From NCBI GenBank assembly GCA_020024635.1, contig JAHHTL010000034.1:1-24773 (forward strand): a stretch of 24,773 nucleotides of DNA, read 5' to 3'. Shown here piece by piece: positions 16,708 to 24,174 of this stretch. The notes under the pieces were generated by a model that was not told where the DNA came from, did no database searches, and saw nothing but the letters and a program-made list of their open reading frames with translations. Position 1 is the stretch's first letter. Each line of letters opens with the position of its first letter. The stretch comes from Ruminococcus sp. (lineage in GTDB: Bacteria; Bacillota; Clostridia; Lachnospirales; Lachnospiraceae). The position numbers were made by a program, and so were the translations under genes.

Positions 16708-18117
16708 TTATCTATCCACCTTAAAAATATGATTCTTTTTCAAACTGTTAACAAAATCCTCTATCATGGTATTGTCAAACGTCCGCATATCCAGTAAGAA
16801 ATTCTCCTCCACCACTCTTCCTATAACAGGTATCGGAAGGTTCCGTAATCGCTTTGCAAAAAGCTCTGTGGAAATAAGACAGGGGTGTATAGAGACGGCC
16901 ATGCTCTCAAGTTGTTCCATAGGAAGAGAACCCCCTCCTATTTGCGACATACATGTCTGGGTAGAAATAACCGCTGGAAACTCCTCCGCCAATAGTGTAT
17001 CACATAGCATTTTTGCTGCTTCTTGCACTTTTTTTAGTGGTCTTGTTATCATTTCAAGCACTGGAATATTTTTGATTGCCGTTTCTTCGCACAAATACTC
17101 TTTTAGCACCGATTCTAATGCGCATGCTGTAAACTTGTCGATGCGAAGCGCTCTTGTTAACTGGTTTTTTTTCATCTGATCGATATATTTCTTTTTCCCT
17201 ACAATGATTCCTGCCTGTGGTCCACCAAGCAATTTATCTCCACTAAAACAAACAACATCTGCTCCATTTTGAATAGACTCCTGAACGGTTGGCTCATGAG
17301 TGAGCCCGTATTTTTGAAGATCCAAAAGCACTCCACTTCCCAAATCTTCTATAATCGGAATCTGATATTTTTCTTTGAGTGTGGTTAATTCTTTTATTGA
17401 CACACTCTTTGTAAATCCGAAAATTCTGTAATTACTTGTATGGACTTTCATAAAAACTTTGGTATCTTCTGTAACTGCATCTTCATAATCAAAAAGATGC
17501 GTCTTATTTGTTGTACCTATTTCTCTTAAAATCGCACCACTTTCTTTCATCACATCAGGAATTCTAAATTTGCCCCCGACTTCTACAAGCTCTCCTCTGG
17601 ATACGATTGCTTCTCCTCCACTTGCCATTGTATTTAAAATTAACATCACTGCCGCCGCATTATTGTTTACTGCCATAGCTGCTTGTGCACCCGTAATCTT
17701 GCAAAGAAGACTTTCAAAATGCGAATACCGCTCTCCTCTTTCTCCTTTTTCTAAATCAAATTCGAGGTTCGAATATCCCGATGCAATTTCTAAAATTTTC
17801 TGCAGATGTGTAGTACTAAGTGGTGCACGTCCTAAATTTGTATGGAGAATAGTCCCTGTTCCATTTAACACTTTTCTTATATGAAACTGTTCTTTTTCCA
17901 TTACTCTATGTTCAATTGCAACAGGAAGATTTTCCATTTGAATGAATACATCTTGTTCTTCCCCTCCACTTAAAATCTGCGCTCTGATTTGCTCCAATTC
18001 TTCTCGAATTGATTCAATCACTATTTGATATCCATGTCGGCTAATAAGCTCCTTACATGATTCTGTTTCTAACAAACTATCTACTTTGGGTATTTTACGG
18101 AATAAATTTTTTTCCAT
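16708..18117 (-). CDS. selA: L-seryl-tRNA(Sec) selenium transferase SelA
   Basis: A 469-residue PLP enzyme that converts seryl-tRNA(Sec) to selenocysteyl-tRNA(Sec) with selenophosphate from SelD. The N-terminal KIPKVDSLLE and the family block RKVLNGTGTILHTNLGRAPL (residues 81-100) are clear. The PLP lysine is Lys295 in FSGDKLLGGPQAG, the same position as in the E. coli enzyme. The start at 18117 has only a weak ribosome binding site (GTGAG), with a hairpin directly upstream (18128-18155). The stop is 4 bases before selB, so the two are tightly coupled. Confidence 0.97.
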   Translation of the reverse strand: MEKNLFRKIPKVDSLLETESCKELISRHGYQIVIESIREELEQIRAQILSGGEEQDVFIQMENLPVAIEHRVMEKEQFHIRKVLNGTGTILHTNLGRAPLSTTHLQKILEIASGYSNLEFDLEKGERGERYSHFESLLCKITGAQAAMAVNNNAAAVMLILNTMASGGEAIVSRGELVEVGGKFRIPDVMKESGAILREIGTTNKTHLFDYEDAVTEDTKVFMKVHTSNYRIFGFTKSVSIKELTTLKEKYQIPIIEDLGSGVLLDLQKYGLTHEPTVQESIQNGADVVCFSGDKLLGGPQAGIIVGKKKYIDQMKKNQLTRALRIDKFTACALESVLKEYLCEETAIKNIPVLEMITRPLKKVQEAAKMLCDTLLAEEFPAVISTQTCMSQIGGGSLPMEQLESMAVSIHPCLISTELFAKRLRNLPIPVIGRVVEENFLLDMRTFDNTMIEDFVNSLKKNHIFKVDR

Positions 18118-18127
18118 ATTTTCTCAC

Positions 18128-18155
18128 GTGATGTTATTGAAAACAAAAACATCAC
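18128..18155 (-). other. Inverted repeat in the selD-selA intergenic gap
   Basis: GTGATGTT (18128-18135) and AACATCAC (18148-18155) pair perfectly across a 12-base loop, in the only sizeable gap (71 bases) inside the sel cluster. No T-run follows on the minus strand, so it is not a simple terminator. It lies immediately upstream of the weak selA ribosome binding site and may act in mRNA processing or translation control. Confidence 0.55.
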
Positions 18156-18188
18156 CTTTCCCTTTCTTTCATTCTATAACGATACTTT

Positions 18189-19238
18189 CTAGGAACGTAT
18201 TTTAATACATTGTTCCTGTTTTGGAATTACTCTGCCTATCACACAGATGTCTGTATCCACCTTTTTTTCTTTGAGTTCCGCAAGAAATGCGTCTACTTCC
18301 TTTTCGGAAATGCTAAACAACAGTCCCCCTGACGTTTGCGGATCATATAACAGATCTTCGTATACTTCCTCCACTCCCTCAAAACATACGATTTTTTCGA
18401 AATGTTCTCTGTTTTTGTACGCACCTGCGGGAATCAATCCCATATTCGCATACTGCACGGCTTCTTCTATATAGGCCACAGAAGAAGCTTTTATCTCAAA
18501 GGATACTCCGCTTGCTATCGCCATCTCCGCACAATGTCCAATGAGTCCAAACCCCGTAATGTCTGTGCAGGCATGAATGTCATATGCCATAGATGCCTCT
18601 TTCGCATTTTTATTTAAAGAAGCCATAATTTTCTGGGTCTCCTGAATTGCTTTGTCTGAGGCAATCCCTGCTTTTACCGCTGTATTGACAATTCCGCAGC
18701 CAATTGGTTTGGTAAGCACTAGCACATCTCCTTGTTGACATCCATAATTTTTGTACATCTGATCCGGATGTACAAATCCAGAAACACAAAGACCATATTT
18801 GGGCTCATTATCCTGTATAGAATGTCCTCCTACTAAAACTGCCCCCGCTTCTTTTACCTTGTTCGCTCCACCTTTTAAAATTTCTCCAAGAATTTGCGGA
18901 TCTAAACAGTTCGGAAAGCCAACAATGTTTAGTGCCACCTTTGGCTCTCCTCCCATCGCATATACATCACTTAAAGCATTGGCTGCTGCGATTTGCCCAA
19001 ACATATAAGGGTCATCAACAATCGGGGTAAAAAAATCAACCGTCTGAATCATTGCTAAACTATCATTGATTTTATAAACTGCCGCATCATCTGCCGTTTC
19101 TATTCCTACAATTAGATTTTCATCTTCAAATTTGGGTAGCTTTCCCAGAACCTGAGAAAGGGTCGCCGGACCTATCTTCGCCGCTCATCCGGAGGTCTGC
19201 GCCATCTGGGTTAATAGAACTTTTTTATCCTTGTCCAT
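18189..19238 (-). CDS. selD: Selenide, water dikinase SelD (selenophosphate synthase), a selenoprotein
   Basis: Makes selenophosphate from selenide and ATP, the Se donor for SelA. The frame opens at ATG 19238 with GAGGG upstream and is continuous for 349 residues if the in-frame TGA at 19185-19187 (residue 18) is read as selenocysteine. The context is QTSG-U-AAKIGP, the known catalytic Cys/Sec position of SelD. The segment between the TGA and the Met that an ORF search would take as start (19052) is clearly SelD: ATLSQVLGKLP and VGIETADDAAVYKI, with the conserved ATP-binding Asp. Later landmarks are VDFFTPIVDDPYMFGQIAAANALSDVYAMGG, VGGHSI and DPQTSGGLL. A bSECIS candidate follows the TGA at 19140-19160. 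It lies 35 bases after yedF. A nonsense mutation is unlikely given the position and intact flanks. Confidence 0.95.
19140..19160 (-). promoter_or_regulatory. Candidate bacterial SECIS hairpin in selD
   Basis: In the selD mRNA CTTTCTCAG pairs with CTGGGAAAG over 9 bp (one G-U) with a GUU loop. The loop begins 34 bases after the UGA and has G at its first position. This fits the known bSECIS rules: loop of 3-14 bases with an early G, 16-37 bases from the UGA. A shorter hairpin, GGTC-CGGC-GACC, lies between them at 13-24 bases after the UGA and could compete or stack. Confidence 0.7.
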
Positions 19239-19273
19239 TTTTATTTCCCTCTTTTCCTTTTCTCATATTTTTA

Positions 19274-19885
19274 TTATGGCCGTATGACTTTATCTGCTTT
19301 TGACAAAATCTCTACGATCTGATACATATTCGTCACATTTCCCACTTCTAGTTGATCTTTCTTTTCATAAAAATCTAGACAGGTTCCACAGGTAAGAATC
19401 TCAACACCTTGCTCTTCCATCAAACGAAGATCTTCTATGCTTTCTGAACCCCTTGTCGTTAAGTAGGCTCCCCGATTATAAAACAGTATTGTTTCTGGAA
19501 GTTCCTCTAGCTGTGACAGTGCAAAAAGAAAGCCTTTCATGAGAATCCGTCCTAACTTCTTTTTTCCACTTCCCATTTTGTCAGATGCAATTGCCACAAC
19601 CACTTTGGCTGCTTTTTCTTTTTGTACTTCCTGCATTTCTTTTTCACAACACTCTTTTTGTGTGGTTTGTTGATGATTTTGAATCACCAGTTGAATCTTT
19701 GTGTCATTTATCTTTTCTATCGTCACTTCTGCGCCAAGAGAAACCGCCATTTTCCTTACATTGTTCATAGCAACCTCATTATCAACTATAACCAGAAGTT
19801 CTTTGGCTCCTGATTGTTCCATTGCCTTTTTTGTTTTAATCACCGGAACTGGGCACACATCCCCTGTTGTATCAATTGTAATCAT
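19274..19885 (-). CDS. yedF: Sulfurtransferase-like selenium metabolism protein YedF
   Basis: A 203-residue protein with a TusA-like N-terminal domain (about 1-70) carrying the CPVP motif at Cys11 (TTGDVCPVPVIKTKKAM), and a DsrE-like C-terminal domain (about 93-203) with CGTC at Cys166/Cys169. A linker with paired Cys79-Cys80 joins them. This two-domain form is the selenium-associated YedF family (TIGR03527), usually next to selD. The thiols could bind Se or S for transfer; the exact step is unknown. It is the first gene of the cluster, with a strong AGGAGG 7 bases before ATG 19885. Confidence 0.93.
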   Translation of the reverse strand: MITIDTTGDVCPVPVIKTKKAMEQSGAKELLVIVDNEVAMNNVRKMAVSLGAEVTIEKINDTKIQLVIQNHQQTTQKECCEKEMQEVQKEKAAKVVVAIASDKMGSGKKKLGRILMKGFLFALSQLEELPETILFYNRGAYLTTRGSESIEDLRLMEEQGVEILTCGTCLDFYEKKDQLEVGNVTNMYQIVEILSKADKVIRP

Positions 19886-19914
19886 AAAAAACCTCCTTGT
19901 CTGTCAAATCAGTT

Positions 19915-19929
19915 ATAGATATAGTCTAT
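19915..19929 (-). promoter_or_regulatory. Possible LysR-type operator before yedF
   Basis: ATAGA-N5-TCTAT is an inverted repeat of T-N11-A form, as LysR-family proteins bind, 30-44 bases before the yedF start. No convincing -35/-10 pair was found for the sel cluster, though TATA-rich sequence overlaps the repeat. This would fit a promoter that depends on, or is blocked by, a regulator. Confidence 0.4.
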
Positions 19930-19959
19930 CATTAAATTTTATTTTCGTAAATATTTTTC

Positions 19960-19980
19960 CGTAAAACACGCTGTTTAACG
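19960..19980. promoter_or_regulatory. Imperfect inverted repeat in the divergent yedF-OPT region
   Basis: CGTAAAACA and TGTTTAACG are inverted repeats with one mismatch, three bases apart. They lie in the 215-base gap between the divergent sel cluster and OPT gene. It may be an operator for either side. No RNA gene was seen in this gap. Confidence 0.35.
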
Positions 19981-20032
19981 CATTTATTCGGCAATGATAT
20001 ATAACTTTAAAGCAAAAAAGTGCCTGAAGATA

Positions 20033-20061
20033 TTGAATTTAAATATATGTTTATGTATAAT
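20033..20061 (+). promoter_or_regulatory. Promoter of the OPT transporter operon
   Basis: TTGAAT (20033-20038) and a perfect TATAAT (20056-20061) are 17 bases apart, giving a leader of about 33 bases before ATG 20101. Confidence 0.88.
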
Positions 20062-20100
20062 TGTCAAAGAATTATTTTTTTATGAAAGGAAATCTAAAGA

Positions 20101-22017
20101 ATGAACAAAGAAAAAGAATTTCAGCCTTACATTCCGGCTGAAAAGGTTACCCCCGAATTAACGGTTACCTCTATTTTGATGGGAATATTGCTGGCAGTAA
20201 TTTTTGGTGCTGCCAATGCATACTTAGGTCTTCGTGTTGGTATGACTGTTTCGGCATCTATTCCGGCTGCTGTGCTTGCAATGGGTGTAATTCGCGTTGT
20301 TATGCGTAAGAACTCCATTTTAGAAAGTAACATTGTACAGACCATTGGATCTGCCGGTGAATCTGTAGCCGCAGGTGCGATCTTTACTCTCCCTGCACTA
20401 TTCCTCTGGGCAAAAGAAGGGAAGATGGAGACACCTGGCGTCTTACAAATCACCATCATCGCACTTCTTGGTGGGATTCTTGGTGTACTTTTTATGGTGC
20501 CTCTTCGTAATGCTTTAATTGTAAAAGAACATGGGGTTCTCCCATATCCAGAAGGTACTGCTTGTGCAGAAGTTCTTCTCGCCGGAGAAGAAGGCGGTGC
20601 AAATGCTTCTTCTGTATTTGCAGGTATGGGGATTGCAGCTGCCTTTAAATTTGTAATTGATGGGTTAAAGGTTGTTCCAAGTGAAATTTCTTACACCTTT
20701 AAAAGTTTTTCTGGAACAATCGGTACGCAAATCTATCCCGCCGTATTTTCTGTTGGATACATTTGTGGTCCACGTATTTCTTCCTATATGTTTGCCGGTG
20801 GTCTCGTAAGTTGGATGGTTTTCATTCCAGCCATTGTATTATTTGGGGGAGACACCATACTTTATCCTGGAACAATTTCCATTCAGGAAATGTTTGCAAA
20901 CGGTGGAGCTAGTGCAATTTGGGCAAATTACATCCGTTATATTGGAGCTGGTGCACTTGCTGCTGGTGGTATCATCAGTTTGATCAAATCCCTTCCTTTG
21001 ATCATTCGTACCTTCCGTGATGCGATTGCAAGCTTGAAGGGAAATACAAACACCAATACAAGTAGAACTGGTCAAGACTTAAACATGGGATTCATCCTCG
21101 GCGGAATTCTTCTTTGTGTTGTAGCTATTTGGCTTGCTCCTCCAATCCCAGTCACATTTCTTGGAGCCCTATTAGTTGTTATTTTTGGTTTCTTCTTTGC
21201 AACGGTATCTTCTCGTATGGTTGGACTTGTAGGAAGTAGTAACAATCCAGTTTCTGGTATGGCTATTGCAACCCTGTTGTTTTCAACACTTATTTTAAAA
21301 CTTTCTGGAGACACCGGAATCCATGGAATGCAAGGAGCCATTGCAATTGGTTCGATTATCTGTATCGTAGCTGCCATTGCCGGCGATACTTCTCAAGATT
21401 TAAAAACCGGATTTCTTCTTGGTGCAACACCTAAGAAACAGCAGATTGGTGAATTTATAGGTGTGATTTCAGCTGCCCTTGCAATTGGTGGTGTTTTATA
21501 TCTTTTAAATGCTGCATATGGATTTGGTACAGAAGCACTTGCCGCTCCTCAAGCAATGTTGATGAAAATGATCATCGAAGGAGTTATGGAAAACAATCTT
21601 CCATGGGCGCTTGTTTTCATTGGAGTATGCCTAGCTGTTGTAATTGAAATTCTAGGAATTCCTGTTCTTCCATTTGCGATCGGTATTTACCTTCCAGTTC
21701 AGTTAAATGCATGTATCATGGTTGGTGGACTTGTCCGTCTTGCTTTCGAGAAGATGAAAACTGATGGATCAAAGAAAAGTGCCATCATCAACGATGGGGT
21801 TCTCTATTGTTCCGGAATGATTGCCGGAGAAGGTCTTGTTGGTATTGTTTTGGCCGTATTCGCAATTTTCCACATAAACGAAGTGATCGATCTTTCTAGT
21901 AAGATTCATTTATCACCACTTGTAACTTCCATCGGATCTTTCGTTATATTTGCGCTTATGATTCTTACTGTTTTAAAATTTTCTCTCTGGAAAAAGAGAA
22001 GTGATAAAAAACAATGA
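20101..22017 (+). CDS. OPT family oligopeptide transporter
   Basis: A 638-residue polytopic membrane protein of the OPT superfamily, which takes up peptides or metal-ligand complexes with protons. The first helix region GILLAVIFGAANAYLGLRVG and the following MTVSASIPAAVLAMGVIR are typical. Further family marks are the QTIGSAGESVAAGAIFTLPAL stretch, PYPEGTACAEVLLAGE, and NNPVSGMAIATLL in the second half. About 14-16 hydrophobic segments are visible and the length is normal for the bacterial TIGR00733-like branch. The ribosome binding site is AAAGGA. Its stop overlaps the start of the PqqD-like gene. The substrate is unknown; bacterial members of this branch are mostly uncharacterised. Confidence 0.95.
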   Translation: MNKEKEFQPYIPAEKVTPELTVTSILMGILLAVIFGAANAYLGLRVGMTVSASIPAAVLAMGVIRVVMRKNSILESNIVQTIGSAGESVAAGAIFTLPALFLWAKEGKMETPGVLQITIIALLGGILGVLFMVPLRNALIVKEHGVLPYPEGTACAEVLLAGEEGGANASSVFAGMGIAAAFKFVIDGLKVVPSEISYTFKSFSGTIGTQIYPAVFSVGYICGPRISSYMFAGGLVSWMVFIPAIVLFGGDTILYPGTISIQEMFANGGASAIWANYIRYIGAGALAAGGIISLIKSLPLIIRTFRDAIASLKGNTNTNTSRTGQDLNMGFILGGILLCVVAIWLAPPIPVTFLGALLVVIFGFFFATVSSRMVGLVGSSNNPVSGMAIATLLFSTLILKLSGDTGIHGMQGAIAIGSIICIVAAIAGDTSQDLKTGFLLGATPKKQQIGEFIGVISAALAIGGVLYLLNAAYGFGTEALAAPQAMLMKMIIEGVMENNLPWALVFIGVCLAVVIEILGIPVLPFAIGIYLPVQLNACIMVGGLVRLAFEKMKTDGSKKSAIINDGVLYCSGMIAGEGLVGIVLAVFAIFHINEVIDLSSKIHLSPLVTSIGSFVIFALMILTVLKFSLWKKRSDKKQ

Positions 22018-22373
22018 TGAAAAAAAAGAAACACCCTGCCGCTGATCAGAATTTTCTAGAATTTATTCCGGAAAAAAATTCTCAATTAAGCTGGCATACT
22101 GACAACAAAGGAACCGTAACACTAGACATTGAAAATAAAGGCTTCTTCAATCGCCTTGCTCAAAAAGTTTTTTTGAAGCCAGAATATACCCATGTACATC
22201 TTGATGAACTTGGAAGTTTCATCTGGCCATTAATTGATGGAAAAAAAGACATCATTGCACTTGGGAAAGATGTCAAAGAGCATTTTGGCGAAAAAGCAGA
22301 GCCACTCTACCCAAGACTCGCAAAGTATTTTCAAATATTAGAAAGCTATCACTTTATTAAATTGAACAAGTAA
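22014..22373 (+). CDS. PqqD-family protein
   Basis: A 119-residue soluble protein. Residues about 45-117 match the PqqD fold: KVFLKPEYTHVHLDELGSFIWPLIDG followed by KKDIIALGKDVKEHFGEKAE and RLAKYFQILESYHFI. PqqD-type domains bind precursor peptides for radical SAM enzymes (RiPP recognition element), but no radical SAM gene or precursor peptide is visible here. A charged N-terminal extension of about 40 residues precedes the domain. It starts inside the OPT stop (ATGA), so it is translationally coupled to the transporter. A role as an accessory of the transporter is possible but not known. Confidence 0.85.
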   Translation: MMKKKKHPAADQNFLEFIPEKNSQLSWHTDNKGTVTLDIENKGFFNRLAQKVFLKPEYTHVHLDELGSFIWPLIDGKKDIIALGKDVKEHFGEKAEPLYPRLAKYFQILESYHFIKLNK

Positions 22374-22380
22374 GATTAAC

Positions 22381-22419
22381 AAAAAAGTTCTAGGTGTCTC
22401 TCGCATCTAGAACTTTTTT
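22381..22419 (+). terminator. Terminator of the OPT-PqqD operon
   Basis: AAAAAAGTTCTAGGTG pairs over 16 bp (one G-U) with CATCTAGAACTTTTTT around a 7-base loop. It begins 8 bases after the PqqD-like stop. The A and T tracts are symmetrical, so it could also work in reverse. Confidence 0.95.
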
Positions 22420-22423
22420 ATGC

Positions 22424-22429
22424 TATACT
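22424..22429 (+). promoter_or_regulatory. Extended -10 promoter of the methyltransferase gene
   Basis: TGCTATACT carries an extended -10 (TGn at 22421-22423, TATACT at 22424-22429). No good -35 is seen; that region is occupied by the terminator hairpin. The ATG at 22466 follows about 36 bases later. Confidence 0.6.
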
Positions 22430-22465
22430 GTTCCCATGTAAATTTTTATCAGAGAGGATAGTATT

Positions 22466-23326
22466 ATGTGGATTGCAGATCATTGGAAAGATTATAAAGT
22501 AATAGATTGTTCTTGTGGTGAGAAATTAGAAACTTGGGGAGACTACACGCTCATACGTCCTGACCCTCAAGTAATTTGGGACACACCAAAAGTGGAATCC
22601 GGATGGAAACAGCCAAATGGCCACTATCACCGTAGCAAAAGAGGTGGCGGTGAATGGGAATTTTTCGATCTTCCTCATCAGTGGCAGATTCATTATGGTT
22701 CCCTTACCTTTAACTTAAAACCTTTCAATTTTAAGCACACCGGACTTTTTCCGGAACAAGCGGTAAATTGGGACTGGTTCTCTGAAAAAATCAAACAGGC
22801 TGGGCGTCCCGTGAAAGTTCTCAATCTTTTTGCTTACACCGGAGGCGCTACACTTGCTGCCGCTGCTGCCGGTGCACAGGTAACGCATGTAGACGCATCA
22901 AAAGGGATGGTAAACTGGGCCAAAGAAAATGCCGTATCATCTGGACTAAAAGATGCACCAATTCGTTGGCTTGTGGATGACTGCGTAAAGTTTGTAGAGC
23001 GTGAAATCCGACGTGGAAATACTTACGATGCAATTATTATGGATCCTCCATCCTATGGACGTGGTCCAAAAGGAGAGATTTGGAAAATCGAGGATATGAT
23101 CCATGACCTCATTAAACTATGCACGAAGATCTTAGCAAAAGATGCTATCTTTTTCCTAATCAATTCTTACACAACCGGACTTGCGCCAGCTGTGCTTACC
23201 TACATGCTTTCTACCGAATTAAAAGATTGGAACGGTCGTGTAGAATCTCAGGAAATTGGTCTTCCTGTTCAAAGCAACAATTTGGTACTTCCTTGTGGAG
23301 CTTCCGGACGTTGGGAACGAATTTAA
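22466..23326 (+). CDS. Class I SAM-dependent methyltransferase (RlmI/COG1092-like)
   Basis: A 286-residue methyltransferase with a Rossmann fold. Motif I is VLNLFAYTGGATLAAAAAGA (from about 118), the acidic motif II is VTHVDASKGMVNWAKENA, motif III is WLVDDCVKFVERE, and motif IV is IIMDPPSYGRG (Asp193). The pattern and the spacing are close to the large-subunit rRNA cytosine methyltransferases of the RlmI type, but there is no N-terminal PUA domain; the first 100 residues form a different, strand-rich region (WIADHWKDYKVIDCSCGEKLE). The RNA target is thus uncertain. The start has AGAGGA about 9 bases upstream. It is monocistronic. Confidence 0.9.
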   Translation: MWIADHWKDYKVIDCSCGEKLETWGDYTLIRPDPQVIWDTPKVESGWKQPNGHYHRSKRGGGEWEFFDLPHQWQIHYGSLTFNLKPFNFKHTGLFPEQAVNWDWFSEKIKQAGRPVKVLNLFAYTGGATLAAAAAGAQVTHVDASKGMVNWAKENAVSSGLKDAPIRWLVDDCVKFVEREIRRGNTYDAIIMDPPSYGRGPKGEIWKIEDMIHDLIKLCTKILAKDAIFFLINSYTTGLAPAVLTYMLSTELKDWNGRVESQEIGLPVQSNNLVLPCGASGRWERI

Positions 23327-23330
23327 CTTT

Positions 23331-23390
23331 CTATACAAAAACAGGGCAAAGAGGTTTCATTCTCTTTCACCCTGTTTTTAGTTTGTATAG
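23331..23390. terminator. Bidirectional terminator between methyltransferase and sirtuin genes
   Basis: AAAAACAGGG pairs with CCCTGTTTTT, an inner AAAGAG/CTCTTT stem extends it, and outer CTATACAAA/TTTGTATAG arms flank it. It lies between the 3' ends of two convergent genes and has T tracts on both strands. Confidence 0.9.
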
Positions 23391-23408
23391 TTGTTTTTTC
23401 GAACCGAT

Positions 23409-24152
23409 TTACAGTTCTGATTTTGAGTGTATTTTAATTTTTCCAAACACTTCTCCAATTGGTGCCTGAATCTTAAGTTCTGATGGTACTTTTTTTGCCG
23501 TATTTGATTGATTGATCACGACAAGATGCTTTCCATTAAAATAATCAACAAATCCTGCCGCCGGATACACAACCAAAGAGGTTCCACCAATGATCAGTGT
23601 ATCTGCATTTGAAATTTCATCTATCACATCATGAATGACCTTTTGATCTAATGCTTCTTCATACAGCACAACATCAGGTTTTATCATTCCACCGCACTCA
23701 CATTTTGGAATTCCAACGCTACTTTTCACATCTTTTGCATCATAGAATTTTCCACACTTTATACAATAATTTCTGTGAATACTCCCATGCAGTTCTAAAA
23801 CATGTTGACTTCCTGCCAGTTGATGAAGACCATCAATATTCTGCGTGATCACCGCCTGAAGTTTCCCTACTTGTTCCATCTCTGCTAATTTTAAATGAGC
23901 TTTGTTTGGCTTAGCCTCAAGAAACATCATCTTTTCTTTGTAAAACTCGTAAAATATATCCGGATGTTTTAAAAAGAATGAATGACTTACCACCTCTTCT
24001 GGCGCATATTGATACGACTGGCAATAAATTCCGTCCGCACTCCGAAAATCAGGGATACCACTTTCTGTGGAAACACCTGCCCCACCGAAAAATACAATTC
24101 TTCTACTTTCATCAATTATTTTTTGCAGTTTTTCAATTTCTCTCTCATACAT
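23409..24152 (-). CDS. Sir2-family NAD-dependent protein deacylase
   Basis: A 247-residue sirtuin that removes acyl groups from lysines using NAD+. The NAD-binding motifs GGAGVSTESGIPDFRSADGIY and TQNIDGLHQLAGS are intact. The catalytic His is 122 (LELHGSIHRN). The zinc site is Cys130-x2-Cys133 and Cys151-x-Cys153. The length is that of the short bacterial forms. It starts 22 bases after the HD-domain gene (GGAAG ribosome binding site), so the two form a pair. Acyl preference is unknown. Confidence 0.96.
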   Translation of the reverse strand: MYEREIEKLQKIIDESRRIVFFGGAGVSTESGIPDFRSADGIYCQSYQYAPEEVVSHSFFLKHPDIFYEFYKEKMMFLEAKPNKAHLKLAEMEQVGKLQAVITQNIDGLHQLAGSQHVLELHGSIHRNYCIKCGKFYDAKDVKSSVGIPKCECGGMIKPDVVLYEEALDQKVIHDVIDEISNADTLIIGGTSLVVYPAAGFVDYFNGKHLVVINQSNTAKKVPSELKIQAPIGEVFGKIKIHSKSEL

Positions 24153-24174
24153 AAGATCTACTTCCTTCTTTGGA

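Noticed and set aside
18189..19052. selD beginning at the Met at 19052, or a selD pseudogene with a stop
   Set aside because: The region 19053-19238 is clearly SelD in the same frame, the TGA is at the known Sec position, and the full Sec machinery is next to it.
19886..20100. tRNA(Sec) gene (selC) in the gap next to the sel cluster
   Set aside because: The gap is AT-rich with no cloverleaf, no T-arm consensus and no long acceptor stem; none was seen elsewhere in the window.
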